Source: Dipteronia dyeriana
Taxonomy: Eukaryota; Streptophyta; Magnoliopsida; Sapindales; Sapindaceae
NCBI GenBank assembly: GCA_032871835.1
Contig: CM065295.1
Location: 39,120,360 to 39,184,359 of the forward strand
Length of the DNA stretch: 64,000 nt
Direction of reading: 5' to 3'
Shown here piece after piece: positions 1 through 13,572 of this stretch. Under the pieces are notes generated by a model that saw nothing but the letters and a program-made list of their open reading frames with translations, was not told the DNA's origin and did not search any database. The translations under genes were made by a program, and so were the position numbers. Every line of letters begins with the position of its first letter. Position 1 is the first letter of the stretch.

Positions 1-3000
1 ACATCCATCCCTATTTCCCCTTTGGCCATCTCTAAGCTTGTCTACCCATGCTTCTTTTCTTGCTTGCAGTTTTCTTTTCAAGAATGTTTTAATGACCTTG
101 TTGATTGCCTCGACTTGCCCGTTACTCTGTGGGTGAGATGGTGAGGTGAATTTCAAGCTTATATGATGGCCAGTGAATAGATTCCGGAGGTTGGCATTGT
201 CAAATTGCGTTCAGTGGTCGGCGACTATCGTATTTAGTATCCCAAAGCGGTAGATGATGGAGTGTTTGATGAAATTGGTGGTATTGGCTTCAGTGATGTG
301 CTTCAAAGCCACCGCCTCTACCCACTTTATGAAATAATCAACAACTACAACAGTGTATCTTTTATCCGAGGTTCCTCTTACAAACAGCCATAGATATGCC
401 ACCGGAGTAAGGCTCAGCCAAAAGGTATGGATCGGGTGTTGTTCATTGACACTGATCATAAGACCTCACGTGCTCTCTTGAGTCTTTGAAGAGGGTTAGC
501 TAGTAGTATCATTACCTTGTTATTTGGTGTCAGAGGTTCTTTCTCACGGAATGGCTACCGCAGATTCCCCGATGCGTCTATTAGAGGATAGCTTCGACTA
601 ACGGGGGTACGATACATCGTAGGTAGGGCTGAGAAAAATCGTGCCTATAGAGCATATTGTTAATGATAAGATACCTGGGGGACTGTCTCTGAATTGTGTA
701 TCAGTTCTGTCAGGTGGTAAAAAGCCATCACGGAGGATTCTAAGTATCGGAGTCATGCAGGTCTCCAATTGGAAGCCATTATCTAGCGTGATGTAGCCAA
801 CATGTTCCCCCATGGTGAGGCTTGGTTCCGGTAGTTGAAGGACGGTGATGGTTCTTGGTAGTTTCATGTCTGTTGTAGATGTCAGTTTAACAAGTGCATC
901 GACTTATGAGTTATGATCCCTTGGTATTCTAAGGATGAGACATCTTGTAAGCTTCGATACCAGCATTCGAATCGTACTTAGGTAACCTATCATGTCCTCA
1001 TCCTTGGCTTGATAGTCATTATTCACCTGGTGGACAATAAGTTAGGAGTCACTATGGACGATTAAGTCTTCGGCCCCCATATTGAGGGCGATCATTAACC
1101 CTGTAGCAAGGGCTTCATATTCCGCGACGTTATTGGTCGCTTTAAAGCCAAACCAAAGGGCAATCTGAGTAATGAAACCATCAGGGTCTTGATAAGTATG
1201 TCGGCTCCACTTCCGCATTGATTAGCGGAGTCGTTAACGAATATCTCTCACCGTAGGGTACGAAAGGTGGAAATGTTCATGACCTTTTAGTACATGTACT
1301 CCGTAATAAAATCTGTTATGGCATGGCCTTTGATAGAGGTTCGGGGTTTAAAATGTATTTCGAATTCAATAAGCTCTATCAACCATTTTATAAGTCTTCA
1401 TGTTGATTCTGGTTTTTGCAAAACTTGCATCAGAGGTTGGTTTGTTAGAACAATGATCAGATGTGACTGAAAGTAAGGCCGAAGTTTCTGATGAGTTGTT
1501 ATGAGGTTAAGGGCTAACTTTTCAATCTCTGGGTATCTTGACTCCGGGTTGTTCATGTTATTACTGACATAATATACTGCTCTTTGGGTAAATCATTCCT
1601 CCCGGATTAGCATGGAGCTTACCGACACTTCAGATACAGCTAAATCTAGGAAGAGTCTTCTCCAACAGTAGGTTTTACCAATATCGGAGACCTCTGGAGA
1701 AAGTTTTTTTAGTCTTGGAAGGTCGTTTGACATTCAGGAGTCCAATGGAAGTCACCTTTCTTTCTTAGAGCTTTGAATAACATGAGACATCAATCGGTTA
1801 GTTTTGAGATGAATCGAGAGAGGGCGACGATCATGGCATTCAGCCTTTGGACCTCTTTTACTCTTCTAGACGGTTGTAGATTTATTACCGCCATGATCTT
1901 GTCAAGGTTAGCTTCTATCCCCCTCTAGTGGATTATAAATCCGAGAAACTACCCGGAAGATACCCCAAAAGCACACTTGGTCGAGTTCAGGTGCATCTGA
2001 TATTGCCTCAACATGAGGAAAGTTTCTCTCAGATCGAGTGTGTTCCGTCGAAGTCACAGATTTAGCAAGCATATCATCGACGTAAACTTCCATAGTTTTC
2101 TCGAACTAAGTTGTAAAGATTCGGTTGACAAGCCTCTGATACGTTGCTCCGACGTTTTTCAAGCCGAAGGGCATTACACGACAGCAATACACTATGCGGT
2201 CCATTATGAACACCGTTTTGGATTCATTGTTCTCATTCATCCGAATCCGGTTGTAGCCGAAATACACGTCCATGAACCTAAGAAGTTGATCCTCAACCGT
2301 TGCATCTACGAGCTGGTTTGTCCTCGGAAGTGGAAAGCTGTCTTTAGGGTAAGCTTTTTTTCAGATCCGAGAAATTGATGCACATTCTCAACCTCGCATC
2401 CTTTTTCTTCACGAGGACCTCGTTTAAGAGCCACTCGTTATAGTCTAGACTTATTATAAACCCAGCTTCTACTAGCTTCTCTACTTCGGTGGCCACTATC
2501 TGACCTCATTCGATTTTATGCAATCTCCATTTCTAGGACACGGGTTTAGTCATAGGATTACCGTTAAGGGAGTAAGATATGATAGCGGGGTAAATCCCAG
2601 GCATATCGGTGTGCGACTAGGCGAATATGTCCATAAAATCCAGGAGGAGCTTTGTCAAGGAATCTCTGATTGGTGGGGGAAGGCACCGATAAGAACTGTT
2701 ATTTTTACGGTTTGGAGTGTGATTTCTTATGATGCTTCTATTGGCTCTCCGACTAGTTGGGATCCAACCTCACGGGGGTAAAGACTAGTAACCTGTATAA
2801 CACCTTTATCAGTGGCAGCCCATCTACTTTTTCCCTTGTAATTCCTTTCTATAGTTTTTTGACTTTACCTATCAGCCTTCGATGATCAGGGATTGCCATC
2901 AGCACGGGGTTAGACCTCAGCTGGATAAATCGCTTATATTCTTCTTGGTCTGATTTTACTTCTCTTGGTCCCATATCAGTGGGGAACTTGATTTTTAACG

Positions 3001-3400
3001 AATAAACACTCATCGCCGCCTTAAGGGCGTAGAGGGTTGGTCTACCGATTAGGAGGTTGAAGGGAAAAAGTATGTCAACAACTTGAAAAGTGACCTATAC
3101 AGTTTGGACCTGAGGTCTCTTGTCAAAACATACAGGTACGCCAATTTTCCCTAGCGATAGGGTATGGTGACCACCGATTCCCTTGATGTAATATCTGGTT
3201 GCTTGAAGCTATTATCAGGTGTACCCCAGTTTCTACATAGCGTCCCAGTGGATGATGTCGAGGGAACTCCCATGGTCAATGAGAGTCCGTTAAACGGTTC
3301 GGTTATCTATCTTGGCCAAAATAATGAAGGTGTCACAATACGGATATCTCACATCCTCTAAATCGGTTGGTGAGAAATGTATGGATTCCCAATCACTTCG
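1..3400 (-). pseudogene. Broken gypsy pol (protease, RT, RNase H, integrase)
   Basis: Degenerate pol polyprotein that once copied and integrated the element. The integrase core is at 1-470, with the first catalytic Asp in a motif reading VVVDYFIKWVEA and, after a shift, the second Asp region and a QSNGQVEA-type glutamate motif. RNase H lies at about 900-1300, with a VAEYEALATGL-like helix, and a linker follows at 598-867. Reverse transcriptase is at about 1500-2600. Its active-site motif YVDD is visible at about 2070-2090, inside a fragment starting MEVYVDDMLAKS. Protease-like sequence is expected at about 2950-3350 but is poorly preserved. Many stops and frameshifts make this a pseudogene. 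Confidence 0.75.
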
Positions 3401-3419
3401 GGATTCCTACTGAAGTTTA

Positions 3420-4960
3420 AACAGACGGCATAAGGTACCCGTGCAGATGATGATGAGAGGGGTCACTTGCTAGCTACTCTGACTGGATGAAGTGGATTGG
3501 CTCTTCATTGTCAGATTCGAAGACGTTCGTGTGCCCTCTTCCACTTGTCATGCCATTTTTTCTTATAGTGACGGGACATACTTTGTCGATGGAGGAGTAT
3601 TCTCAGAGTTTTCTGCTTCAGATGAGTTCTTCTTTCTATTCTTTAAGACGTGACAGTTTTTGATTTTATGGCCATGGTCTTTGTGGAAATTACAACGTAA
3701 CTTCTTATTTCACGCATCCCACGGTGCCATCATCTGAGGTCGCCACTTGAGAAGATTGCTCTTACTCACAATTTCGAACACCTTATCAACTGTATACTTA
3801 AAGGGGGGTGTAATTGTCAAATTTACTTTTTGGCAAGCTGAGAATCCGAGTGCTTGAGTTGGTATTCACTTGCCTAAAGGTACGAGCTTCCGTCCCTCTA
3901 TCTTTATTCTGCTTATGCCACTTTCTGGATGATGTGCCAGCATCTGAAGATGATACTAGAGTTTTGGAATGGCTGATATCTTCGACGGTGGCGTATTTCT
4001 TGACTCTCTCCATGAGCTCACGATATGTGGATGTTTCTCTCTTCGACAACGACCAACTCAGGCATCCTTACTGGAGACCTTGGGTAAAGGTCATAAGCGC
4101 TCTGATTTCATTGAAGTCTTGGACTTGTCTACACGTTTCGTTGAACCACTTCATATAATCCCTAATTATTTTGAAAATCGTTTGGCTAACAAAGTTTTGA
4201 TGCACCATATGTCACTTCTTCTGCTCGCTGTGAATCCAATGTACAATTCTTTAGAGAGCTTATGGAATGAGGATATGCTCAATCTCTTGAGTCCTCCATA
4301 CCATGTTTGCACATCCCCCGAAAAGGTCAATGCAAAGACTTGACATTTGACTGCATCAGTTGCTCATTGCATATTCATCCAGACGATGTATGTGTCGAGG
4401 TGGTCTTCGGGATCCCCAGTTCTTGTCAAGCCACACATATCCTTACGGGGAAACCTGTTGCTGCTTAGGATCGAGGTGGAGGTAATTCCCTCTATGAAGG
4501 GACTCTTTTTGTGTCCGCTACGGAGACGGTGGCCGATGTGAATCTGCTCTTGTATATCTACGAACTAGTCCTAAAGTTCACGAAAAATATCAAGATCCGT
4601 AAAGGTGTTGTGCCTGATTTTTTCATCGAAGTATCGAAACTCGTGTCCATGGTTCGAACAGGATCTCATTCTCGAGGCATCTCTTCTTGAACATTGTCGT
4701 CGCGTTCTTCTCTACTACGCGTGGTTCCCTCCAATCTCTACGGCGGTGCAAAGTCCTATCGCACCCTTTGTTGAGGTGAGACAAATCGAGCCGTTTGTTG
4801 TCGCTTTCATCCCCTTTCTATCGGTGAAGGTGCATTTCTTCTTTCTGAATGGGAGTTCGCTTTATCTGAGTCTCCCTGGTGACTACCTCCATCCACCGCG
4901 TTTGCTACTCATGTTACATTCTGTGCTAAGGTGTCGAGACGTTCGATAATTCCTTGGATG
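3420..4960 (-). pseudogene. Broken Tat-type gypsy gag
   Basis: Minus-strand remains of the capsid (gag) gene. The best-preserved piece is at 3798-4049, a charged segment that starts MSKRETSTYRELMERVKKY and resembles the C-terminal half of plant gypsy gag. Further gag-like sequence runs to about 4960 in broken frames. A second copy of the 3861-4990 part lies at 14357-15489 and 20870 onward because the region is tandemly duplicated. No intact zinc knuckle was found. Apparent plus-strand reading frames over this stretch are shadows. Confidence 0.6.
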
Positions 4961-4989
4961 ACCTTTTTGTCACCCTGTGGGAAGAATTG

Positions 4990-6880
4990 ATGGGTTTGTT
5001 GCGCGACATGCTGTTTTTAAAGTCCAACAGGGTAGTAGGATTGTTGTTAAAGAGGATAGTATTGTGTCTGACTGGGGTATACGAGAGAATGGTACAGCTC
5101 GGGGTATGGATAAAACCCGTAATTCTGAGGTAGATGCAACATATTGGGGTAAGGAAATACGCGATGAGAATAATTTGAATTCTTAAAATCTCTATTGGAT
5201 CTGGAACCTGTTGCTAGGAATGATGTCCTTGTCCGTTTACTTCCTCTCCTGGTGGTCTGATACCGAGATAAGTATCATGAAAATTGTCTCCTGGTTGTGA
5301 ATTCATTCTTACCGCGAAGGTGCCGGTTGTCACCCACTCCTTCTAGCATCAAATATTGTAAGCTAATTTGAGCCCCCATTCCTAAGGTGATCGGCAAAGT
5401 GGATAACAATTAGAAATGACTGAATAATTCCTCTTAATTTGAGATTTAGAACTAGTATACCATTATAATATTACAGTTGAGAGAACAAGATTATATCCTT
5501 TCTCAAATGATAAAAATGAAGTTTAAACGGGTCATGGGTCCTGATATACATAGTTGTGTGTAACCTTTTTACTAGTTGTTGGTGAGTCAGTTGAAAATGG
5601 TGCTTTATGAGTTCTAACACACGTAGTTGGGTGTCAACCTCTCGTTGGTTAGAAGTCTGATAACTATCATCGCTTTGTCACCAGTTGTTAGGGTGATTCA
5701 TGGTTCCTCCAAATGACCCAATCGGGGATCAATATTTCAGGGGAACCCACCGGATACAGGCCATATGTCCTCCGATTGATGATAATGGTGACTTATCGCT
5801 CTGGTTTATGGGTATCGATAGATGTGTCACCAGGCAGTCTCTTCTGAGTCTTACAAATATGCCCAACACATGGCCTAAGGGTGTAACGTCATCTTCGATG
5901 TATCTTCAAAATCTCAATTTTGAGAATGCGTGAGCTTCAGTCCATCTTCATTTCACATGGCCTAATACAAAAAAAAAACTAGAGATCCATTTTTGATATC
6001 CAAATTTGGAGATTGCTTTTTACAATCTCCTTCTCCATCACTATCTCAATTTTGTTTATTTCAACTTTACACTCGTATTAATTCTTCATGTAAACTAATA
6101 AATTCCTAAATTTTAACTAAACTCAATTTATAATTTATTATAACTTTTTATTTATAAATCTAATTAAAATTTATTAATAATGTTAGACAATCTAAAAAAT
6201 TAGCCTAATAACCAACCTAAATGATATGACAAGTGATTTGTATAACAATGTCATTACCACATCATCCAATTATTTGTATTATGAGAACAATATTTAATTG
6301 CCACATCATTTTGGGTTGAATTTTGGTTAGTATTACTAAAAAAATTATACCATTAGAAAAATCTTGTTGAGTCAACCGAGTATAATATTGAATATATTTT
6401 ATTTATTTTTCAATTTTTTATTTATTACATCCATTTAATCTTTTAACTATTAAATATTTTAATTTGAAATAAATGTTTTCAAAGCATCAATATTATACGT
6501 AATTAATATTTAATATGATAATTAATTCTAAATAATTTAGTAAAATAAATTGTGTGTGGAAAATTAGGTGACAAATTAGATGAAAGATTTTAAATGTTAA
6601 AAACATTAGATCAAAATAATTAGATGTAAAAATAGTTGGGCGTAACTAATTGTATTTATAAAAAAGTAATATTATACAACCCCAAAAATTAACGTATATG
6701 ATTTGATAAATGAGTTGTCATCACAACACAAATCATAGGGTGATGTGGTGAACGATATGGTAAAATCTAATCATTTGCCACATATTTGAGTTGGTTTTTG
6801 GACTAAATTTATGGGTTGACATGCACAAGTGAGAACTTATTTTCCAAGAGTTCACTTTTATTAGGGTGAGCATTACCCTC
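4990..6880. other. Non-coding: gypsy leader/probable LTR, then AT-rich DNA
   Basis: I see no gene here. From 4990 to about 5970 the sequence is the untranslated leader and probable 5' LTR of the minus-strand Tat element; a segment reading TGATACCGAGATAAG at 5258 may be the inner LTR edge and CCTAATACA near 5970 the outer edge. From 5970 to 6855 it is very AT-rich intergenic DNA with no reading frame of note. All of it recurs at 20870-22760. Confidence 0.5.
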
Positions 6881-7151
6881 TGATGTAAACATCTATGAAG
6901 ATGTAAGAATTCCCAGCTCAAGCTTCAGCACAAGCTTAGCGAAGGAAGTAATTATATTGTAGAGAAATAAATCTCAAAGTTTACAACTCCAAAAGTGTGA
7001 GCAAAATCGCTGCTTTTCCAAAAAAACAAAAGGAGAATTATAAAGGAAAACAACAAAAAAGAAGAATATTGAAAAGACCATTCTATAGATGACACGAGTG
7101 TGCTTAGCTGGCAACTATAAACCTAAATATATCTTTATATCAGCTACATCA
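6881..7151 (-). repeat. 3' LTR of the minus-strand gypsy element
   Basis: It begins TGATGTAAAC and ends GCTACATCA on the plus strand, giving the TG...CA ends of an LTR. It matches 13588-13864 throughout. On the plus strand it is followed at 7152-7172 by a pyrimidine-rich run that is a polypurine tract on the element's own strand. Confidence 0.9.
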
Positions 7152-7172
7152 ACTCCATCCTCTCCCTTAAAA
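7152..7172 (-). promoter_or_regulatory. Polypurine tract of the minus-strand gypsy element
   Basis: On the minus strand it reads AAGGGAGAGGATGGAG directly before the TGATGTAG start of the 3' LTR. This is the expected place and base composition for the primer of second-strand synthesis. Confidence 0.75.
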
Positions 7173-7189
7173 GAAAACTCCACTCGAGT

Positions 7190-10100
7190 TTAAGTAATGA
7201 CTACTGGAGCATCATCTGGTGGGTGATATGGCTGCAGGTCCACCACATTTAAGGTGTTAGAGATGTTCAATCTGGCTGGCAAGTTGACAGAATAAGTATT
7301 GTCACTGATCTTGCGTAGGACACAGCACGGTCCAATCTTATGAGCACTGAGTTTATTATAGATTCCCACAGGAAAGCACTCTCGACGGAGGTACACCATG
7401 ACCAAATCATCCTCTTGAAAAGTCTTGAAACAACGTCTATGATCGGCTGCTTCCTTGTAATGGGAATTACTTTTTATCAGCTTGTCTTGGACCTCCAAAT
7501 GAAGTTCTTAAATTTGTTCAGCAAAAGAGGCAGTAGGTTTGCTTCGAAACTGTGGCAAAGTGAGCAAGTCGATGGTTTGATTGGGCATTTTTGTATAGAC
7601 AATCTCAAAAGAGGCTTTCCCAGTTGATCGGTTCATCATGGTGTTGAAGGCGAATTCAACTTGGGGCAGGGTCACGTCCTATTGTTTGGGCTTCTCACCA
7701 GCTACACACCGAAGCATGTTTCCAAGATATCTGTTGACAACCTCAGTCTGGCCATCAGTTTGGGGGTGGTGTGCTAAACTAAACTAGAGTTTGGTTTGGA
7801 AGCGTTGCCAAAGTTCCTTCCATAAATGATTCATGAATCGCACATCTCTGTGACTTGTGATTGACTTGGGAATACTATGAAGCCTGACAATTTCCTGAAA
7901 GAATAGGTGAGCCACAAAGCTAGCATCAGTAACCTTCTTACAAGGGAGGAAATGTGCCATCTTAGAGAAGCGATCAACAACGAAAAAAATAGAGTCTACA
8001 CCACGTTAAGTACAAGGTAATCCAAGGCCAAAATCCATTGAAAGATCCTCCTAAATAGACTCTGGTATCGGCAAGGGAGTGTACAACCTTGTGTTCTGAT
8101 GAGTGCCCTTTGAAAGTTGACAAACAATACATCTTTCAACAAACCGAGAGATGTCTTTGTTCATTCGAGGCCAAAAGAAACGACCCTCCAACATAGCCAA
8201 AGTTTTATCTCTACTAACATGTGCAGCTAGACCTCCTATATGAACTTTTGTAATAATTAGATCTCTCAAAGAGTGGACTGGAATGCATAATTGGTTCCCT
8301 TTGAACAAATAACCCTTATGAATATGGTAGTCCTGTACAATTTCTAGGATCAAACACTTAGACCAGACAAGACCAAAGTCAGGATCAGTGGAATATTCCT
8401 CTTGTAAGCACTTGAATCCTATGACCTCAGTTTTCATTACAGCCAATAGAGAATTACGCCTACTTAAAACATCAACTACCTTGTTGCAATGCCTTACCTT
8501 ATGTTTGAACACAAAAGAAAATTTATGTAGAAACATTACCCATCAAGCATGCATCCTGCTGATATTATTTTGTTAATTGATAAATAGTAAAGTTCTGTTA
8601 TCTGAATGTAGAATAAATTCTTTTTGGATGAGATAATGCTCCCATTATTGGCAAGCTCTTACTATGACATAGAATTCTTATTTGTACGAGCTTCATTTTT
8701 TACGGTGATCTGATAGCTTTTCACTAAAATGCTCTATAGGTTTGACATTCTGAGAGAGAACATCATCAATTCCTGTCATACAAGCATTTGTTTCCACTTC
8801 GAATACTTTTTCGAAGTTAGGTAAGACTAGCACATGGGCAGTAGACAATTTGTGTTTAAGTAATTCAAAACTTTCCTGATGAGTGTGACCCCAATTGAAC
8901 CTTCCCCTCTTCAAGCAATCAGTCAAAGGGGTTGTAATAGAGCTGAATCCTTTAAGAAATCTTCGATAAAAAGTTGTTAATCCCAAGAAACTCCTCAACT
9001 CAGTGAAATTGGTAAGGGCTGGCCAAGAGAGAATGGCATCCATTTTTTTTATCTACTGTTATGCCCTTGCTACTCACAACAAATCCTAGGAAAAGCAGTT
9101 GAGAAGACATGAATTCTCACTTCTTTGGGTTCAAATATAGCTTGTGCTCTCTCAAAGTTTGAAAAATTGCTCACAGGTGTACCATATGATCCTCTTTACT
9201 TTTGATATAAATCAAGATGTCATCAAAGTAGACGACAACACAAGAGTTACAGAAAGGTTTAAGAACCTCGTTCATAAATCACATGAATGTGCTTGGTGCA
9301 TTGCACAAGCCAAAGGGCATCACTTGCCACTCAAACAGACCATCTTTGGTTTTGAATGTTGTTTTCCATTCATCCCCCAGACGTATCCTTATATGGTGAT
9401 AGCCATTGCGTAATTCTAGCTTAAAGAATACTCTGGTACCTTCCAATCTATCTAGCATATCTTCCAACTGAGGAATTGGGAATCTATATTTGACAGTGAT
9501 TTTGTTTATGGCTCGGCTGTCAATACACATCCGCCACAAACCTAGGGGAGTCAATACAGGTTGGCGGGTCAAGTTAGGGTCAACCCGGACACGACATGAT
9601 TATTTTTGGATATATAAATGGGTCAACACGAACACGACACGAATAACCTGTTTAATTAACGGATTCAGTGGATCGTGTCAAATGACCTATTTATCTAACC
9701 CGTTTATCTAACCCGTATAACTGACCTATTTGACTGACCTGTTTAATGACCAGTTTACACGACACATTTAACCTGTTAATATTAATTTCACTAAAATATA
9801 TTAAAAATAAAATAAACAATAAAATAAAATCGATTCACAATCCAATACCACATAATACAAATGATAATCAAGTGAATACAAACAACAATAGTTATAATAC
9901 TAATCAAATAAATCCTCAAAACAGAAATTCAAACGATACAAGTCCATAATCAAGTCAAGTCCACAAATATAAATCCCCAAATTCAAAATAAAACAAAAGG
10001 CCATCAAATATTCAAAAACCAAAACATGTTAACAAATATAACAGTTAACTCTTCTTAATGCCTTGATCACTTGATGTTAAAGACTTAAACTTCTTGTTGA

Positions 10101-12270
10101 ATTGATATCCATAAACCTATAAGATAAATTTAATCCATTAGATAACTTATTGATATAAACTTCATTGGAATCCATAGATGTTTGACCTGAAAAATGTGAA
10201 TAACAATTGCAATGTGGATAACAATTAAAATCTGAAGTTCAAATCAACAACTAATCCTATATATATAATATGGTTCATGATTATCTTTGTTTTTTTCAGT
10301 TGAATCTAGCAATTTTTTCAGCCAACAAAGTGATTAAAAAATAAAATAAAATCAATTCAACAAGTGATTCAAGACTGCAAAGTAGTGATGAAAGCATATC
10401 AGTAAATATATTCAAAAACCCACAACCCATATATAATTGTTAGACCATTTTCAGAGGAGTATAGATTGAACCTTTTTTTTTTTGAACAACTGATTTTATT
10501 AAAAAGCCATGGCTCCAAATCAAGCCAAAGAGCAACCACTGAATCACCACAGGTGCTTTTGGAAGAATACTTGATTCAAGTTTACAGACATAATTTATTT
10601 TTTCTTAAGATTAGAGTGTATCAGTGTATATTGGAACAAATGTAATCAAGAATTGGCAATACTTTTGATCCTATTGATTTTACTAGTTTAATTGATTAGA
10701 TGAAGAATATATACAATGATTGATATATATGTGTACTAGTAAAATATATGATGATTTTATAGATCAAGGTAAAATATATACATTATACAGTGATCGATAT
10801 ATATGATAGTATATGAAAAAACATATTAAAGACTAAAGAGAATGCATTAGTTACCAATGAAGGCGACGTTATGGGAGAGTCGGAGAAGACAATGTGGAAT
10901 GAAAATGACTGACAATGGCGACGAAGAGGGAGACCCAGAGATGACAATGAGGGATGACGATGACCGACGACGGCGATGATGAGGGAGAGCCGGAGAGGAA
11001 GGCAATGACCGACGATGAGGTAGGTGATGAGAGATTGAGAGGGGTTTGGGAATGAAGGGCGGGCTAACGGTGAATCGGCGATGAGAAATTTAGAGATAAG
11101 AGTAGACGAGTGAATAGTTAGGGTTTGGACTTTGGAGGCTTGGAGCAATCTGATTTCCTATAAGTGATAAGAGATTGAGTTTAGGGTTTGCTTATCATTT
11201 TATATGATAGGTGAAAATTACATAAATACCCTTAATAACTTAAATTACATTTTTACCCTTACTAATCGTGTCAACCCGTGACCTATTAAGCTTAACTCGG
11301 ATACGACACGATTATTAAACAGGTTAGATGGGTTGACAAGTTTATTGACATGACCCGTTTAGCCTCAACCTAAACCCGTAATAATCAAGTTTGTATCGTG
11401 TCGACCCGTCGTGTCGTAACCCATATTGACACCCCTACACGAACCATCCTTTTTAGGCACAAGTAAAACTGGTACTGCACAAGGGCTTAAACTTGGCCTA
11501 ACCAAATTCTTGGCTAAAAAATCATCTACCATACTTTTCAAAATAGCATGCTCTTACGGACTCATTCGTTAGTGTGGGAGATTCAGTAAGGTTACTCCTG
11601 GTTGAAGGTTAATGTTATGTTGTATAGTTCTCATCGGAGGTAATTCTTTTGGTAGCTCTTCTGATGCTAAATCTTTGAATTCCTGCAAGAGTTGAGTAAT
11701 GGACGATGGCCAATTAGTGATTGTCATGCATGGGTGAGTTCTTTGATCAGCAGGGCCAGAAGACACTTTGAATCCTTGACTTTTTTATGTAGGTCACTTC
11801 CCGAGATTGCCAACAACGATTGAGAAGGTTGAAGAATTTTTTGCTTTGTGGCCTTGCTTGAGCTTGGCATGAGTATGATCTCACGACCATGCCAATCAAA
11901 TGAGCATGTGTTTGCTTTCCTACGATACATAATGTCCCAGTCGAATTGCCAAGGTCATCCTATTATATGTGGCTAGCATTCATTTCTATCACATCACAAA
12001 TTACCTCCTCTATATAAACCTTGCCAATATAGAGTGGGACTTTGCAAGTCTTTGTTACTTTGCTCTCTGTGCCTTTACGAATCAAACCCAGTTTTTAAGG
12101 ATGTGTGTGTTTGAGTGTTGATAGATTGAGGGCCTTCACCATGGCCTTAGAGACAAAATTTTCACAAGAGCCATTGTCGACAATAACTTCACACACTAGT
12201 TGTTTCACTGTACACCTGGTTCTAAAGATAGAGTTTCTTTGAGAGACACAAGGTTCAGCTAGCAACAATC
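7190..12270 (-). pseudogene. Broken gypsy pol of the minus-strand element
   Basis: Protease-RT-RNase H-integrase polyprotein, read right to left. The protease region is about 11950-12270. The protease-RT linker is at 11569-11766 and contains an [14 protein letters not shown] motif. Reverse transcriptase is at 9279-9572 and continues past the hAT insertion at about 11446-11530; it includes [11 protein letters not shown] and [13 protein letters not shown]. The RT thumb and RNase H are at 8693-9043. The integrase zinc-finger is at 8051-8340, with CIVCQLSKGT as its Cys pair. The integrase C-terminus is at 7190-7498, with a KIGPCCVLRKI motif. The YxDD active-site strand and integrase core are damaged. 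Frameshifts, stops and the 1.9-kb hAT insert make it inactive. It is clearly related to the plus-strand element at 15490-20864. Confidence 0.85.
9543..11437. mobile_element. Non-autonomous hAT transposon
   Basis: A 1895-bp element with imperfect terminal inverted repeats: TAGGGGAGTCAATACAGG at the left, and TAGGGGTGTCAATATGGG at the right read inward. It is flanked by an 8-bp target duplication, CACAAACC (9535-9542) and CACGAACC (11438-11445), with one mismatch. Eight-bp duplications and a TAGGGGTGTCAA end are typical of plant hAT elements. Both subterminal regions are dense in ACCCGTTTA / GACACGAC-type motifs, the usual transposase-binding pattern. No hAT transposase is present. The longest frame (10783-11148, minus) has no recognisable domain, so the element depended on a partner elsewhere. 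Confidence 0.9.
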
Positions 12271-12279
12271 ATTCAAGAA

Positions 12280-13560
12280 TGTAAAGTAATGGATTACCTT
12301 TATCACTGTCAGGTACTGCAGGCTCCATTTTCTCAGATTCAACTCCAAGTTATTCATTGCTATATGGTCTGTCATCTTATAGTTCTATCAAGTGTGCTTA
12401 ATGTCTCGTTGGGCACTTGTTGGATCTATAGCCTAGTTCATTTTCCTACCATGGGTTTTACGTAGGGATTGATTGCTTTCTGAGGTACTAATTTGTCACT
12501 TGTTTGAACCACTTCTGGAGTTTTCTTAGCCGAGGATCCACTCCTAGAATAATTCCCAGATTTGGACTGATCAGTAGTGAGGAATTTCCTAACAGGGCCA
12601 CTGTGACTTGAGCTTCTTTGGACTTGTTTCTCTCTTTTAAACGCCAGGTTTACAGCTTCATTCAAGCTCCAGATTGAGTTCATTTCAAGTTTCTTCTGGA
12701 TGTCTTCACTCAGAGCACCAATGTAACGGGCCACCTATCGACTTTCATCCTCAACCAAATTGGTATGAGCACCCAGATTATAGAACTCATCTGTTTATTC
12801 TTTGATGGTGTGAGATCCCTGTTTGATATTCAAGCACTATAGATACAAAGTCCGAGAGAAGTTGGCTGGTAAAAATCTAGTTTGAAGCAATTGTTTCATT
12901 CGCGGCCACGAAGTAATTGGATCTTGACTCTCTAAAAACATGTTGTGTTGTAACTGTTTCAACCAAGCCCTAGCACCACCTTTTAATTTATATACTAAAA
13001 ACCAAACCTTCATATTCTCTTCCACCCTCATACATTAAAAATAATCCTCTACATTGTCTATCCAATCTAAGAAATCTTTAATATGCATGTACCCATCAAA
13101 TGAAGCCATCACTAACTTGAATTTAGCAGGTTTATTCAAGTTTGATTCAGTTCCTGATTGTGTCTAACAACATCCCATAGTGTACCATCATCGTCATCAT
13201 CAAACGGAAGAGGGTGAGGAGGGGGAGGGGGTGTTTGAGCAGAAATGCCATCATCGAAACCATATTTGTCAGTTAGGAACTCAAGATTGTGTCACGGGTT
13301 ACCATCGCCTCTACCACTAGTTCGACCATGAGGAAAAACTCACGTACGATCGTGATGATGATTTTGATTTGTCGATCTGTCACTGAAATGGTTAGTAAAC
13401 ATCTGTTGAATATCCTTGGTTAAGGATTCGATTTTCTACTCCATCTTTCTCTCTAATCGAGCTTCGAGTAGATCCATGGCTGCCCAAAGGGCCTTCGAAT
13501 CCTGATCACCATCATGAAATCGACTCATGTTCCCGTCGTCGTCGACCATAATAGAGCCAG
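12280..13560 (-). pseudogene. Broken gypsy gag of the minus-strand element
   Basis: Minus-strand capsid gene in pieces. 12837-13031 encodes the core gag segment with a GGARAWLKQL motif. 12438-12734 encodes the following part, with a charged, Ser-rich tail (MARYIGALSEDIQKKLEM at its start). A remnant of the Cys/His zinc knuckle lies at about 12380-12430 (a NKCPTR-type piece). The N-terminal part runs to about 13560. Frameshifts and stops separate the pieces. Confidence 0.75.
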
Positions 13561-13572
13561 GGAACAACCTAA

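Larger units (their letters stand above)
1..4960 (-). mobile_element. Decayed Tat-type Ty3/gypsy retrotransposon, 3' part outside window
   Basis: Read on the minus strand, this stretch gives, from right to left, gag, protease, reverse transcriptase, RNase H and the integrase core, the order of a Ty3/gypsy element. The window starts inside the integrase, so the 3' end and 3' LTR are not seen. The Tat/Ogre-like style of RNase H and integrase supports the lineage call. Stops and frameshifts interrupt it every few hundred bases, so it cannot make a working polyprotein. The gag and leader end (from 3861 rightwards) is part of a tandem duplication. The 5' LTR is probably within about 5258-5970, but I could not fix its borders or a convincing primer binding site. 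Confidence 0.8.

Noticed and set aside
5258..5970. Exact LTR borders for the first Tat element
   Set aside because: Plausible TG and CA ends exist, but no primer site or target duplication confirms them, so it is described only as probable.
10783..11148. 121-residue minus-strand frame inside the hAT element
   Set aside because: Composition is Ser/Leu/Pro/His-rich from GAGGGAGAGCC-like DNA, no transposase motif is seen, and it lies in a non-autonomous element.
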